A stretch of 61,590 nucleotides of DNA from Erysipelotrichaceae bacterium. GTDB taxonomy: Bacteria; Bacillota_I; Bacilli_A; Erysipelotrichales; Erysipelotrichaceae. This document shows, piece after piece, positions 45,202 through 53,547 of this stretch. Both the position numbers and the translations under genes were made by a program. The first letter of the stretch is position 1, and every line of letters starts with the position of its first letter. Below the pieces are notes generated by a model. The model was given only the letters and a program-made list of their open reading frames with translations. It ran no database searches and had not been told where the DNA came from. The DNA is taken from positions 1 through 61,590 of the forward strand of contig JALENJ010000040.1 in the NCBI GenBank assembly GCA_022767445.1, given 5' to 3'.

Positions 45202-46074
45202 ATGAGCCAGACAACGATAACATTAAAATTAAGCACATCCCAAGAACAAAAACTATTTCAAGCGTTCAAGGAATTTCAAAGTACAGCACCACAATATGCA
45301 AAGTGGACTTTGAAACCAGAAAACTGTGTCATCACCTGCTATACTTCAGGAAAAACAGTCTTCCAAGGAAAAGACGCAAATGTATACGCCACTACATTTA
45401 TGGAAGAACCAACGACTACACAAAGTACTACTACAAATCATTATCCCCAAGCTGGTAGCGATGAAGTTGGTACTGGTGATTACTTTGGACCTGTATGTGT
45501 ATGTGCTAGTTACGTTACTAAAGATGATGTGGACTTCTTAGTAAAACTTGGTGTGCGTGACTCTAAACAAATGAGTGATGCGGATATGTTAAAAATTGGA
45601 CCATTGCTCATGGAACGCATTCCTCATAGTTTATTGATTGTACCTCCACAAAAATACAATCAAGTTCATGAGGTAAATAACCTAAACGCTATTAAGGCAA
45701 AGCTGCATAACCAAGCATATATCAATCTCGCCAAGAAAATAGAACTTCCAAGCTTTAAAGTTATTGATCAATTTACACCAGAGACTTCTTATTATCGTTA
45801 TCTTAAAAATGAACCACAGCTTATACGCGGTATCCATTTTGAAACGAAAGCTGAAGATAAGTATTTATCGGTCGCTGTTGGTTCTATCATCTCGCGTAAT
45901 GGTTTTCTAAAGACCTGGCAAGAAATGGAACTAAAATATAACATGACCCTTCCGAAAGGTTCAGGAGATAAAGTAGATATCGTTGCACAAGCGTTTGTTG
46001 AACGATATGGATTTGAGCGCCTTGGCGAAATTGCTAAACTACATTTTAAAAATACAGAAAAAATACGTGTATGA
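45202..46074 (+). CDS. rnhC: Ribonuclease HIII
   Basis: Removes RNA from RNA-DNA hybrids. The N-terminal TBP-like domain (about 1-80) is followed by a Thr-rich linker and the RNase H domain. The GSDEVGTGDYFGP block gives the catalytic Asp-Glu pair typical of type 2 RNases H; VRDSKQMSD and the later IDQFTP and VAVGSIISRN complete the site. The start at 45202 (MSQTTITLKL) matches family N-termini; in-frame ATGs at 45151 and 45190 would add 17 or 4 residues, all without a ribosome site. Length 290. Confidence 0.93.
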   Translation: MSQTTITLKLSTSQEQKLFQAFKEFQSTAPQYAKWTLKPENCVITCYTSGKTVFQGKDANVYATTFMEEPTTTQSTTTNHYPQAGSDEVGTGDYFGPVCVCASYVTKDDVDFLVKLGVRDSKQMSDADMLKIGPLLMERIPHSLLIVPPQKYNQVHEVNNLNAIKAKLHNQAYINLAKKIELPSFKVIDQFTPETSYYRYLKNEPQLIRGIHFETKAEDKYLSVAVGSIISRNGFLKTWQEMELKYNMTLPKGSGDKVDIVAQAFVERYGFERLGEIAKLHFKNTEKIRV

Positions 46075-46094
46075 ATCATCAGTGCACGTATTTT
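46060..46094. terminator. Terminator shared by rnhC and the LURP-one gene
   Basis: AAAATACGTG / CACGTATTTT form a perfect 10-bp stem with a 15-base loop and A/T runs on both sides. It overlaps the rnhC stop and lies just past the end of the minus-strand gene at 46101. Confidence 0.75.
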
Positions 46095-46100
46095 TATTAC

Positions 46101-46769
46101 TTATGTATTGTTGCTATGGGAATGTGATGAAGAGGAACTACTTGCGTTTCTTCTAGCCATAAGCATATTTTCTAGCGTGATAACAATTGCAACTACAGTT
46201 GCCTCTTCATTTACATCATAGAGATCAATACAATATTTATCACGCATGGATAATAGCTTCTGTCCTACAACCGCAATCACACGTTCTTGATTGTTATATA
46301 GTACAAAGTTCAAATTCGTAAAATCTCCTTGTAAAGTCCAACCAAGTTCGTCAATTGTAAATTTCATGTTCAAGATACGGAATAATTCTTTTGAAAGTTC
46401 AAACGACTTTCCACCAACTACATCAATATAGTGAATTGAGTGTAGTGAAAATAACTTCTTTTCAATCGTTGCAACAACTCTATCTTCCCTATCTGTAATT
46501 GTTGTTTCATTTGTAAAAGAGAATAGCTTTGAATATGAATGATAGACAACAGTATCATTTTCATCCGTCACATCAATATCCTTATGAAAGCTAAATAAGT
46601 ATCGACTTGTATAGAGTGATTTTACCGGTTCACCATACTCGTTGTAATTACGGATGTCTGTACCTTCACCTGCAGAGTGATATCTTTGGAATACTGTCGA
46701 AAAAACAAAAATTCCTATAACTACTATCGCCATCATAATAAATACCGGCTGCATTGTTTCAATATACAT
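46101..46769 (-). CDS. Membrane-anchored LURP-one-related (tubby-like) protein
   Basis: Protein of 222 residues with an N-terminal membrane anchor (about 7-27, VFIMMAIVVIGIFVFSTVF) and a beta-rich domain resembling the LURP-one-related/tubby fold: repeated strands such as SRYLFSFHKDIDVTDENDTVV, TTITDREDRVVATIEKKLFSLH and FVLYNNQERVIAVVGQKLL. It ends with a Ser/His/Asn-rich tail (ASSSSSSHSHSNN). Bacterial LOR proteins have no defined function; scramblase-like or lipid-binding roles are suggested for relatives. A TGA-TACTAT promoter and AAGGAGG ribosome site lie upstream. Confidence 0.65.
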   Translation of the reverse strand: MYIETMQPVFIMMAIVVIGIFVFSTVFQRYHSAGEGTDIRNYNEYGEPVKSLYTSRYLFSFHKDIDVTDENDTVVYHSYSKLFSFTNETTITDREDRVVATIEKKLFSLHSIHYIDVVGGKSFELSKELFRILNMKFTIDELGWTLQGDFTNLNFVLYNNQERVIAVVGQKLLSMRDKYCIDLYDVNEEATVVAIVITLENMLMARRNASSSSSSHSHSNNT

Positions 46770-46840
46770 TATGATTCCTCCTTATAGATGAACTTTATTT
46801 CTACTACTATAGTATCACGTCCATATCATAAAAGAAAAAC

Positions 46841-46866
46841 GGAACATCACTTTAATTGTATATTCC
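46841..46866 (-). terminator. Terminator of the symporter-pyrF-pyrE-Nudix transcript
   Basis: GGAATA pairs with TGTTCC (one G-U pair) and is followed on the minus strand by GTTTTTCTTTT. The stem overlaps the last codons of the Nudix gene. The short stem makes this a moderate call. Confidence 0.5.
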
Positions 46867-47308
46867 ATTCTTCATTTACTTTTTGATAATAGAACTCTGT
46901 AAAATCAGGATCTTCAAATACTCGAATGAGAACATCCATATCAACCGATAACTTTAATTTCAAGAAATCATCGCGCTTCACCCAATAAACTTTACCTTCG
47001 CTAGAGGAGATAATTTCACCAGTAAAAGTATCACATGTATACAGAAATACGATATAACGACATCCATCAGAGTTCACCCAATCTTTTATACCACAGAGTT
47101 TTGGCTGTTGAATATCTAAACCCGTTTCTTCTTTCACCTCACGGATTACAGAATCAACAATCGATTCATCATCCTCCACATGACCACCTGGGAAGGTAAT
47201 CCCTGGCCAATCCTTCTTTTGTCTATCGATAACAAGAATTTCATCACCCTTGGTAATCATACAAAGATTTGTAAGTGTTACTAATTTTCTTCTGTCCATG
47301 TATGTCAT
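46847..47308 (-). CDS. Nudix hydrolase (MutT-like)
   Basis: Nudix protein of 153 residues with a complete box at residues 42-64: G42, E48, then REVKEETGL, matching GX5EX7REUXEEXGU. The residues before it (DRQKKDWPGITFPGGHVE) fit the 8-oxo-dGTP diphosphatase subgroup, but specificity is not proven. It lies 30 bases after pyrE and may be co-transcribed with the pyrimidine genes, so a nucleotide-sanitising role would fit the context. Confidence 0.85.
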   Translation of the reverse strand: MTYMDRRKLVTLTNLCMITKGDEILVIDRQKKDWPGITFPGGHVEDDESIVDSVIREVKEETGLDIQQPKLCGIKDWVNSDGCRYIVFLYTCDTFTGEIISSSEGKVYWVKRDDFLKLKLSVDMDVLIRVFEDPDFTEFYYQKVNEEWNIQLK

Positions 47309-47338
47309 TATAAAAGAGTTAATGATAATTTGAAAGAA

Positions 47339-47971
47339 TTATTTTAACATCCAGCTTTCATCACTTGGATTATTTCTAAAGTGTAATAAGGCATCTACAT
47401 CACTTTCTTTGATATAGTTTTCTGCTACTGCTACAGATAACAATGTATCGTAATCAGAAGCTGATACATTGCGGACACCATGCTCTGCTAAACGCTCTGT
47501 TGCCTTACACATGCCATAAGTAAAGATAGATGCGATACCCAATACTTCTGCATCTTCTCTGCGTAATACTTCTACAACTTCTACAGCTGAACTTGCAGTA
47601 GAAATCAAATCTTCAATGACAACAATTTTGGCGTTATCAATGAGTTTTCCTTCAATCTGGTTTTGACGACCGTGGTCTTTTGAGGATGCACGTACATATC
47701 CCATTGGTAAATCGAGTATCGTCGCAACAATAGCCGCATGCGCAATGCCTGCAGTACTAGTACCCATGATCAAATTGCAGGTTGGGTATTCTTTACGAAT
47801 GATTTCTGCTAAAGCATTTTCTACATCTTCTCGAACATTTGGATACGAAAGTGTTAATCGATTGTCACAATAGATTGGAGACTTGATACCGCTTGCCCAC
47901 GTGAATGGATCTTGTGGTTTTAAAAATATTGCCTGAATATCTAATAGGTCTTTCGCAATACGTTTTTTCAT
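47339..47971 (-). CDS. pyrE: Orotate phosphoribosyltransferase
   Basis: Converts orotate and PRPP to OMP, 210 residues. The PRPP-binding motif is VVIEDLISTASSAVEV (about 117-132), the flexible loop around ASSKDHGRQNQIEGK carries the catalytic lysine, and the N-terminal FTWASGIKSPIYCDNR contacts orotate. It starts one base after the pyrF stop. Unlike the full Bacillus pyr operon, no pyrB, pyrC, pyrD, pyrK or carAB gene is near; only the last two UMP steps and a transporter are grouped. Confidence 0.96.
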   Translation of the reverse strand: MKKRIAKDLLDIQAIFLKPQDPFTWASGIKSPIYCDNRLTLSYPNVREDVENALAEIIRKEYPTCNLIMGTSTAGIAHAAIVATILDLPMGYVRASSKDHGRQNQIEGKLIDNAKIVVIEDLISTASSAVEVVEVLRREDAEVLGIASIFTYGMCKATERLAEHGVRNVSASDYDTLLSVAVAENYIKESDVDALLHFRNNPSDESWMLK

Positions 47972-47972
47972 C

Positions 47973-48677
47973 TTATTCCTCTCCTGTCTGAAATTGCTTT
48001 GTTGCTAAACGATATGCCTCTACTGGGTTTTCTGCTTTCGTGATAGATCTTCCTACAACGATGTAGTCAGAACCTAATTGATGTGCAATTACTGGTGTTG
48101 TAACACGCTTTTGATCACCCTTGCTATCTGTCGCAAAGCGAATACCTGGAGTAACTGTTTGGAAGTCTTTTCCACATACCTTCTTTACAATTTCCACTTC
48201 TAATGGAGAACATACAACACCATCACAGCCTGCCATTTTCGCGTTTAATGCGTATTGTGCAACTGTTTCCTGCATAGACTTTGATATAAGTAATTCTTCG
48301 TGCATAGCTTCTTCAGTTGTACTTGTTAATTGTGTAACTGCAAGTAAAATTGCCTTACTACCATGATCATCTAATGCCTTGCGGGCAGCCTTCATCATCT
48401 CAATTGTTCCTGCCGCATGAACATTGACCATATCGACATCCAACTGTGCAAGCATGCTCATCGCATGATAAACCGTATTTGGAATATCATGTAGCTTTAA
48501 ATCTAAGAATATCTTATTTCCATTTGCTTTAATCTGTTTTACAATTTCAGGACCATTGCCATAGAAGGCTTCCATCCCAATCTTTACGTATGGCTTATCA
48601 TGCTGAAATTGTTTTAGAAAAGCAAATGTATTTTCTTGACTATCAAAGTCACAAGCGATAATTACATCTCGGCTCAT
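47973..48677 (-). CDS. pyrF: Orotidine-5'-phosphate decarboxylase
   Basis: Decarboxylates OMP to UMP, 234 residues. The catalytic DxKxxD tetrad is FLDLKLHDIPNTV (Asp59, Lys61, Asp64). The phosphate-binding residues are in VTPGIRF and DYIVVGRSIT. The ATG shares one base with the stop of the symporter gene (TAATG) with GGGGG upstream, so uptake protein and decarboxylase are translationally coupled. Confidence 0.97.
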   Translation of the reverse strand: MSRDVIIACDFDSQENTFAFLKQFQHDKPYVKIGMEAFYGNGPEIVKQIKANGNKIFLDLKLHDIPNTVYHAMSMLAQLDVDMVNVHAAGTIEMMKAARKALDDHGSKAILLAVTQLTSTTEEAMHEELLISKSMQETVAQYALNAKMAGCDGVVCSPLEVEIVKKVCGKDFQTVTPGIRFATDSKGDQKRVTTPVIAHQLGSDYIVVGRSITKAENPVEAYRLATKQFQTGEE

Positions 48678-50050
48678 TATATCCCCCTATCTACCACTTC
48701 TGTAACGACTGCATCTGTTGCGTAGTAAGCTTCTTCATCCAACGCTCCCTCACTCTTGGCAACCGCAATTGCACATGCACTATCACCTACAACGTTAAGT
48801 GATGTCACTAGCATCTCAATTGGACGATTGATAGCTAAGATTAATGTATATGTCATAAGGGCTAGCTCACTTTGGAAACCCACACCTGTAAGGATTGTAA
48901 ACAGGATGACTGCTCCAGCACCTGGTGCTGCTGGAGTACCAACAGAAGCCACAATAGCTAGTACACCAATCATTAGAATATTGGCTAGTGTCATTGGATA
49001 TCCAGCACATCCTGCAATGAAGATTGTTGCGATTACCTGCATAATCGCAGTACCGTCCATATTGACTGTCATACCTAGTGGTAATACGAAGGAGGCGATC
49101 TCTTCGTGAACGCCTAGTTCATTTGTGGTTGTTTTCATATTCAGTGGTAAGGTGGCTGCACTTGAGGATGTTGAGAATCCAAATAAAGCAACTTTAGTAA
49201 TTTTCTTGATAAAAGGAATCGGATTTAAACCAGTAGATAGTTTGATGAAGATTGCATATCCTACAACAAGTGTAAACAACAGTAACATCACTGTTAATAC
49301 AACATAAGCAAATGCAGGTTGTAAGTAAGTTACACCATAGCTTGCGCATGTTCTTACTAATAAGCAGAATATTGCAATTGGTCCAAAGTAATTGATGATG
49401 ATATCAAGGAATACTGTAATGATACTGTTGATCTCTTCACATAGTTTGACTAGCACTGTCACTTTATCTTCTAGTCGGTTGATACAGATACCAATCATTG
49501 CTGCACTAACCACAACTGCAAGTACCGCACCATTATTACCAAATATGGATACAAGGTTATTCGGTACTGCTTCAACCAAAACTAGTAATGCATTCTTAGC
49601 AGTTGTTCCAGTTGATTGTTGTAGATCTAATGCTTGGTTATTAAATAGTCCAGCATTGTATGCAAGCATACCAACACAAGCCGCAAGCACAATCGCAATT
49701 GTTGTTGTTAACAAGAAATAACCGAGTGTTTTACCAGAGATACGACCAAGCTTTTTCGTATCAGAGATACGTAACATCGCAAGTACAATACTTGTAAACA
49801 CCATCGGGATGATAACAACTTGTAATGCACGTACAAACAATTGGCCAATGATATAGAATAAACCAATTGCTCTTTCATTCCCATCTGCTGTTATATCCGC
49901 AAAAAATATACTGTTGATTGTTTTCCATAAATCACTGTTTCCATTTGTTAATAGTGACTCTCGTAACATGATAACCGCAACTCCTACAAAAATACCTAAT
50001 ACTAATGCTGTCATCATTTTGGTAGTCAGATTCTTTGATAGTTTTTTCAT
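48677..50050 (-). CDS. DAACS family dicarboxylate/orotate-type symporter
   Basis: Sodium- or proton-coupled symporter of the DAACS (GltP/DctA/SstT) family, 457 residues from the ATG at 50050. It has about eight membrane helices and two re-entrant hairpins; the family motifs are visible as FGFSTSSSAATLPLN (hairpin 1), MTVNMDGTAIMQ and the GTPAAPGAG hairpin 2. The start is set by AGGGAG upstream; in-frame codons back to 50113 lie across the leader terminator. DctA of this family is known to carry orotate in enteric bacteria. Coupling to pyrF and pyrE therefore suggests orotate as substrate; glutamate or C4-dicarboxylate are the alternatives. Confidence 0.9.
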   Translation of the reverse strand: MKKLSKNLTTKMMTALVLGIFVGVAVIMLRESLLTNGNSDLWKTINSIFFADITADGNERAIGLFYIIGQLFVRALQVVIIPMVFTSIVLAMLRISDTKKLGRISGKTLGYFLLTTTIAIVLAACVGMLAYNAGLFNNQALDLQQSTGTTAKNALLVLVEAVPNNLVSIFGNNGAVLAVVVSAAMIGICINRLEDKVTVLVKLCEEINSIITVFLDIIINYFGPIAIFCLLVRTCASYGVTYLQPAFAYVVLTVMLLLFTLVVGYAIFIKLSTGLNPIPFIKKITKVALFGFSTSSSAATLPLNMKTTTNELGVHEEIASFVLPLGMTVNMDGTAIMQVIATIFIAGCAGYPMTLANILMIGVLAIVASVGTPAAPGAGAVILFTILTGVGFQSELALMTYTLILAINRPIEMLVTSLNVVGDSACAIAVAKSEGALDEEAYYATDAVVTEVVDRGI

Positions 50051-50070
50051 CTCTATTCTCCCTTTACAAG

Positions 50071-50106
50071 AAAAAACAACCCTGTACAAGATATACAAAG
50101 GGTTGT
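50071..50106 (-). terminator. Intrinsic terminator in the leader of the symporter-pyrFE operon
   Basis: ACAACCCT / AGGGTTGT form a perfect 8-bp stem with a 15-base loop, followed on the minus strand by TTTTTTCTTG. It ends about 20 bases before the symporter ATG and overlaps no gene. It can be an attenuator for the operon, or the terminator of the esterase gene 130 bases upstream; a promoter at 50174-50203 favours the first reading. Confidence 0.8.
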
Positions 50107-50109
50107 AAG

Positions 50110-50163
50110 TCATCCATTACGGTACTCTAAAATAAAGAGAGAGTAATTTATCATCGCCTTCAT
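50110..50163 (-). CDS. Putative leader peptide of the symporter-pyrFE operon
   Basis: A 17-codon ORF, MKAMINYSLFILEYRNG, starts about five bases after the predicted transcription start. Its TGA stop lies three bases before the 5' arm of the leader terminator. The middle codons are written in a pyrimidine-rich run (positions about 50127-50145), where RNA polymerase would pause when UTP or CTP is low. There is no clear ribosome site, so translation would be near-leaderless. The layout resembles the E. coli pyrBI leader, but existence of the peptide is inference. Confidence 0.3.
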   Translation of the reverse strand: MKAMINYSLFILEYRNG

Positions 50164-50173
50164 AGTATCTCGT

Positions 50174-50203
50174 ACTATATTAAAGCCTGTTTTTCCTTAA
50201 CAA
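50174..50203 (-). promoter_or_regulatory. Candidate promoter of the symporter-pyrFE operon
   Basis: TTGTTA (50198-50203) and TATAGT (50174-50179) on the minus strand are 18 bases apart. The start would be near 50167, giving a leader of about 115 bases that contains the small ORF and the terminator. Confidence 0.45.
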
Positions 50204-50234
50204 GAATACAATGAGATTTCACTCTCGTCAATCA

Positions 50235-51314
50235 CTAATTCATTGCAATCTTACTTTGACGCTCTATCAAGGCACTTAAAATTGGAAATGCATTGAACAG
50301 ATACAATCTTTTCGCATGATAATCATGTTCTTCATCTTTTGCTAAGAAATATGTTAGATTCCCATTTACTTCTGTTTCATCATAATGGAACATCTCTTCA
50401 TGTTGTTTCATATCGTTGATTTGCATTTCTAAAGATCCATGTGTAAAGTCTTCTGTTCCAGTCATAGATAGGATATAGAAATCATCTGCAGTATATCCCT
50501 GAGCTTGTATTGCCTGAATTAATATATTGGCAGTCCAACTAGGATTATTCATTCCATATTGTGAAACGATATCCTGCCCAACCCAGTATAAAGAACCACT
50601 AAGTGGTACAAAGTAACGGAAGTAACGTAGACTATCCATCAAGCGTAACCAGGTTGTTACACCACCCATAGAGAAGCCAATAAACCCACGATGATCTCTA
50701 GAATCAATCAATCCTTGTTCATCTATGCTATTTGCATACGTACGATATGTACTTTCAAACTGTGGCATCAAATCATTCTGTAGTTCATATTTAAAAGAGC
50801 GTAGTAAATCCACATCATAGTTATCTGTGTCTGCCTCGATATTATCGTGATAATAAGACGCAAATACAATTAACATCGGTTTCATCTCACCCTTTTCAAT
50901 CAGATTATCCAATACATTCTTCATATCACGAGGATCATCCAAGTCACCGATAAATGTCGTAACATCACCAGTATGACCATGCATGACATAGAATACATCA
51001 TACTTTTCATCACATGTATCGTATCCATATGGAACATACACATATGCATACTTATTCATACTGCGATTTTCAGCATCGTATGTATAGGAAGTGTAATCAA
51101 ACTGCACAACCTTCCCCTGTTGACTTGCTGGTTATAAATAGTTATCCGTTACTTCTTGTAGCTGTAAAGGAATTTGGTTTGTACTAGCATAATCTTTATA
51201 CACAGTTATATCACTTGTTGTTTGATCATTGTTTTCCTTCGCTTGGTTCATCGTGCATCCTGTCAATAGTGATGTACATAGACCAAGCGATAATAATTTT
51301 TGTACTAATTTCAT
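50235..51314 (-). pseudogene. Lipoprotein esterase (CE1/esterase D fold) interrupted by an in-frame stop
   Basis: Two pieces lie in the same frame, separated by one TAA at 51132-51134. The first (from the ATG at 51314) is a lipoprotein signal peptide with lipobox LLTGC (Cys20) and a 40-residue linker. The second, from about 51131, is an alpha/beta-hydrolase of the esterase D/feruloyl esterase type with nucleophile GFSMGG, VFYVMHGHTGD and a late Asp/His region (KDEEHDYH). Across the stop the reading continues smoothly as PASQQGKVVQFDYTSYTY, which is how such esterases normally begin after the signal. A single substitution is the simplest explanation. A GTG at 51107 with GGGGAAGG upstream could restart a cytoplasmic form of 290 residues. 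Confidence 0.8.
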
Positions 51315-51325
51315 AATTGCCACAT

Positions 51326-51820
51326 TTACATCTCAGGATTAGGAATCTTTTCAACGTTTAAGTGGATCGTATCCTTTAGCTGCACCAGTTCAACCCCAGC
51401 AGCTTTTAACATACGCTTACTAGCGATATTCGTATCAACACCATTGTATTTATCAGACTCATATACAATGCGATGAATACCAGATTGGATGATTGCCTTC
51501 GCACATTCATTGCATGGAAACAAAGATACATAGATTGTACATCCTGCGACTGGCCACTTTGAATTTAGGATAGCGTTCAATTCGGCATGTACGACAAAGG
51601 CATACTTAGAATCTAATACACCACCCTCACGACGCCATGGGAAGACATCATCAGAACATCCTTTTGGAAATCCGTTGTAACCAACGGAAACAACACGATG
51701 ATTATCATCCACAATCGCTGCACCAACCTGCGTACTTGGATCCTTTGAACGAAGTGCTGATAAGTGTGCCAAACCCATGAAGTATTCATCCCAATTCAAT
51801 ACATTTTCTTGTTTATCCAT
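51326..51820 (-). CDS. comEB: dCMP deaminase (ComEB family)
   Basis: Zinc deaminase that turns dCMP into dUMP for thymidylate synthesis. Zinc ligands and the catalytic glutamate are His80 and Glu82 in VVHAELN and Cys105/Cys108 in PCNECAKAI (numbered from an ATG at 51826). I prefer the ATG at 51820, seven bases after GGAG, giving 164 residues. An added zinc-site feature of the family, GCSDDVFPW, is present. It lies between the rhomboid gene and the broken esterase gene. Confidence 0.93.
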   Translation of the reverse strand: MDKQENVLNWDEYFMGLAHLSALRSKDPSTQVGAAIVDDNHRVVSVGYNGFPKGCSDDVFPWRREGGVLDSKYAFVVHAELNAILNSKWPVAGCTIYVSLFPCNECAKAIIQSGIHRIVYESDKYNGVDTNIASKRMLKAAGVELVQLKDTIHLNVEKIPNPEM

Positions 51821-51835
51821 ATTCATTCTCCACTA

Positions 51836-52630
51836 CTATTTTAAATAACTACCCAGTTTAAAATCTAATCCATATACGTTATCTAAACGATTTGCTAGAG
51901 TATCCGCATAGCTAGATAGAAAACCATTCTTTTCAACTTGTAGGACATCAATGTCTATGCGTAGATATCTTTGTGATAATGGAATCTGTCGATTCTGATA
52001 TCCCATAAATAATACCGCAACAAACAAAGCACCTAATGCAAAGCGATAATGTATCTTTCTACTTTTCTCTTCTTTCTTACTCGTCATCATGCCATAGACT
52101 AAAAATCCAGTAACGAATCCACCTAAATGTCCATACACAGAAATCTCAGGTAAGAAATTCAATAAAGCGTTAATCAGTATCATATTGATTAAACCTGCTC
52201 TCACTGGAGGTATACGCCAACCTCCACTGCGTATAATCAATGTCACATACGCAGCCATCAGTCCATATAAACCACCAGAAAGGCCAACTACAAACGTATT
52301 CTGTGGCGAAGCCATAATAAATAGTGATCCACCAATAATCGATGTAAATAAGATAATCAGATACTTCTTAGTTCCTAATACAGTTTCAAACATCCTACCA
52401 AGTGAATACAAAGCCATCATATTCATTGCTAGATGCCAAAATTCGATATGAACAAAACCAACAGTAAACAAACGCCAAAATTCACCAGCAAGTATAAACG
52501 GTTTGTAAAAACCGCCAAACAAGATGCCATTGATAATTGTGTTATTTGTTGGAAAGACATGAATCAATAAACAAATAACACAACACAACAACAATATTGT
52601 ATTGGTAGCAACAGTCTTCCTTGTGACCAT
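51836..52630 (-). CDS. Rhomboid family intramembrane serine protease
   Basis: Rhomboid with the catalytic dyad Ser118 (VVGLSGGLYG) and His168 (YGHLGGF), and the HLAMNMMALYSLG helix with His66 and Asn70. About six core membrane segments lie at 10-215. The soluble tail (about 217-264) is unassigned and ends in the phosphate-poor LGSYLK. Substrates of bacterial rhomboids of this type are mostly unknown. The ATG shares one base with the rluD stop (TAATG). Confidence 0.92.
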   Translation of the reverse strand: MVTRKTVATNTILLLCCVICLLIHVFPTNNTIINGILFGGFYKPFILAGEFWRLFTVGFVHIEFWHLAMNMMALYSLGRMFETVLGTKKYLIILFTSIIGGSLFIMASPQNTFVVGLSGGLYGLMAAYVTLIIRSGGWRIPPVRAGLINMILINALLNFLPEISVYGHLGGFVTGFLVYGMMTSKKEEKSRKIHYRFALGALFVAVLFMGYQNRQIPLSQRYLRIDIDVLQVEKNGFLSSYADTLANRLDNVYGLDFKLGSYLK

Positions 52631-53547
52631 TATGCTTTACGCCCCTTTCGTAAAATCTCTAATAAGCGTTCAAAGTAATCTGGCAATGGAGCATGGAAGG
52701 TCATTTCTTCCCCTGTAGTTGGATGAACTAAGACTAGCTCACTGGCGTGTAAAACTTGGCCTTGCGTATCCATATATGGACAACGCTTGCCATATTTCTC
52801 GTCACCCATAACAGGATGATTAATATACTTCATATGTACTCTAATTTGATGTGTTCTACCCGTTTCAAGACTACATTCAAGATAAGTTGCAGTTTGGAAA
52901 CGCTCCAATACATGAAAGTGTGTTCTAGCCTCACGACTGTTGACATCCGTTACTTTCATTCTCTGTCGATCTCTTGGATCTCTTCCAATCGGTGCGTCAA
53001 TCATTCCATCATCGTGTCCAATATTACCAACAACAATCGTCTTATAGATACGATGACATGTCTTATTCTCAATTTGTTTCGCAATGCTTTCATGTGCTTT
53101 ATCATTCTTGCAGGCAACAATACATCCTGTCGTATCTTTATCAATGCGATGTACAATACCAGGACGTATTACACCATTGATACCGGATAAGTCCTTGCAG
53201 TGATATAACAGCGCATTGACAAGCGTACCTTGATAATTACCAACAGCAGGATGAACAACCATTCCCTTTGTTTTATTGATAACGATGATATCACTATCCT
53301 CATATAAGATATCCAAAGGGATATTCTCAGCAACTACATCAACAGTTTGATTCTCAGGAACATCACATGTGATGACATCACCCTCTATTACTTTCAATGC
53401 GCTTTTCGCAACTTTATCATTCACGAAAATCAATCCATCTTCCGCAAGCTGTTGTACACGAGATCTTGATAACTCACTATTCGCACTCAAATACTTATCT
53501 AAACGATCTTTACTACCTTCACTTACGATCCACGTCTGTTTTGCCAT
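52630..53547 (-). CDS. rluD: Ribosomal large subunit pseudouridine synthase, RluD/RluA family
   Basis: Pseudouridine synthase with an N-terminal S4 domain (about 1-65; DRLDKYLSANSELSRSRVQQL) and a catalytic domain. The catalytic aspartate is in GIVHRIDKDTTGCI; LLYHCKDLSG and TGRTHQIRVHMKYINHPV are further family blocks. Start at 53547 (MAKQTWIVSE), with AAGGA upstream; it overlaps lspA by 29 bases. The lspA-rluD pair is conserved in Bacillota. RluD-type activity (23S helix 69) is probable, but other RluA-family sites cannot be excluded. Confidence 0.92.
   Translation of the reverse strand: MAKQTWIVSEGSKDRLDKYLSANSELSRSRVQQLAEDGLIFVNDKVAKSALKVIEGDVITCDVPENQTVDVVAENIPLDILYEDSDIIVINKTKGMVVHPAVGNYQGTLVNALLYHCKDLSGINGVIRPGIVHRIDKDTTGCIVACKNDKAHESIAKQIENKTCHRIYKTIVVGNIGHDDGMIDAPIGRDPRDRQRMKVTDVNSREARTHFHVLERFQTATYLECSLETGRTHQIRVHMKYINHPVMGDEKYGKRCPYMDTQGQVLHASELVLVHPTTGEEMTFHAPLPDYFERLLEILRKGRKA

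Noticed and set aside
50051-50234. PyrR binding loop in the pyrFE leader
   Set aside because: I could not find the conserved PyrR RNA motif; only the terminator and small ORF are supported.
51132-51134. Recoded or read-through TAA in the esterase gene
   Set aside because: No stimulatory structure or special context is visible, and other genes end normally at TAA; nonsense mutation is simpler.
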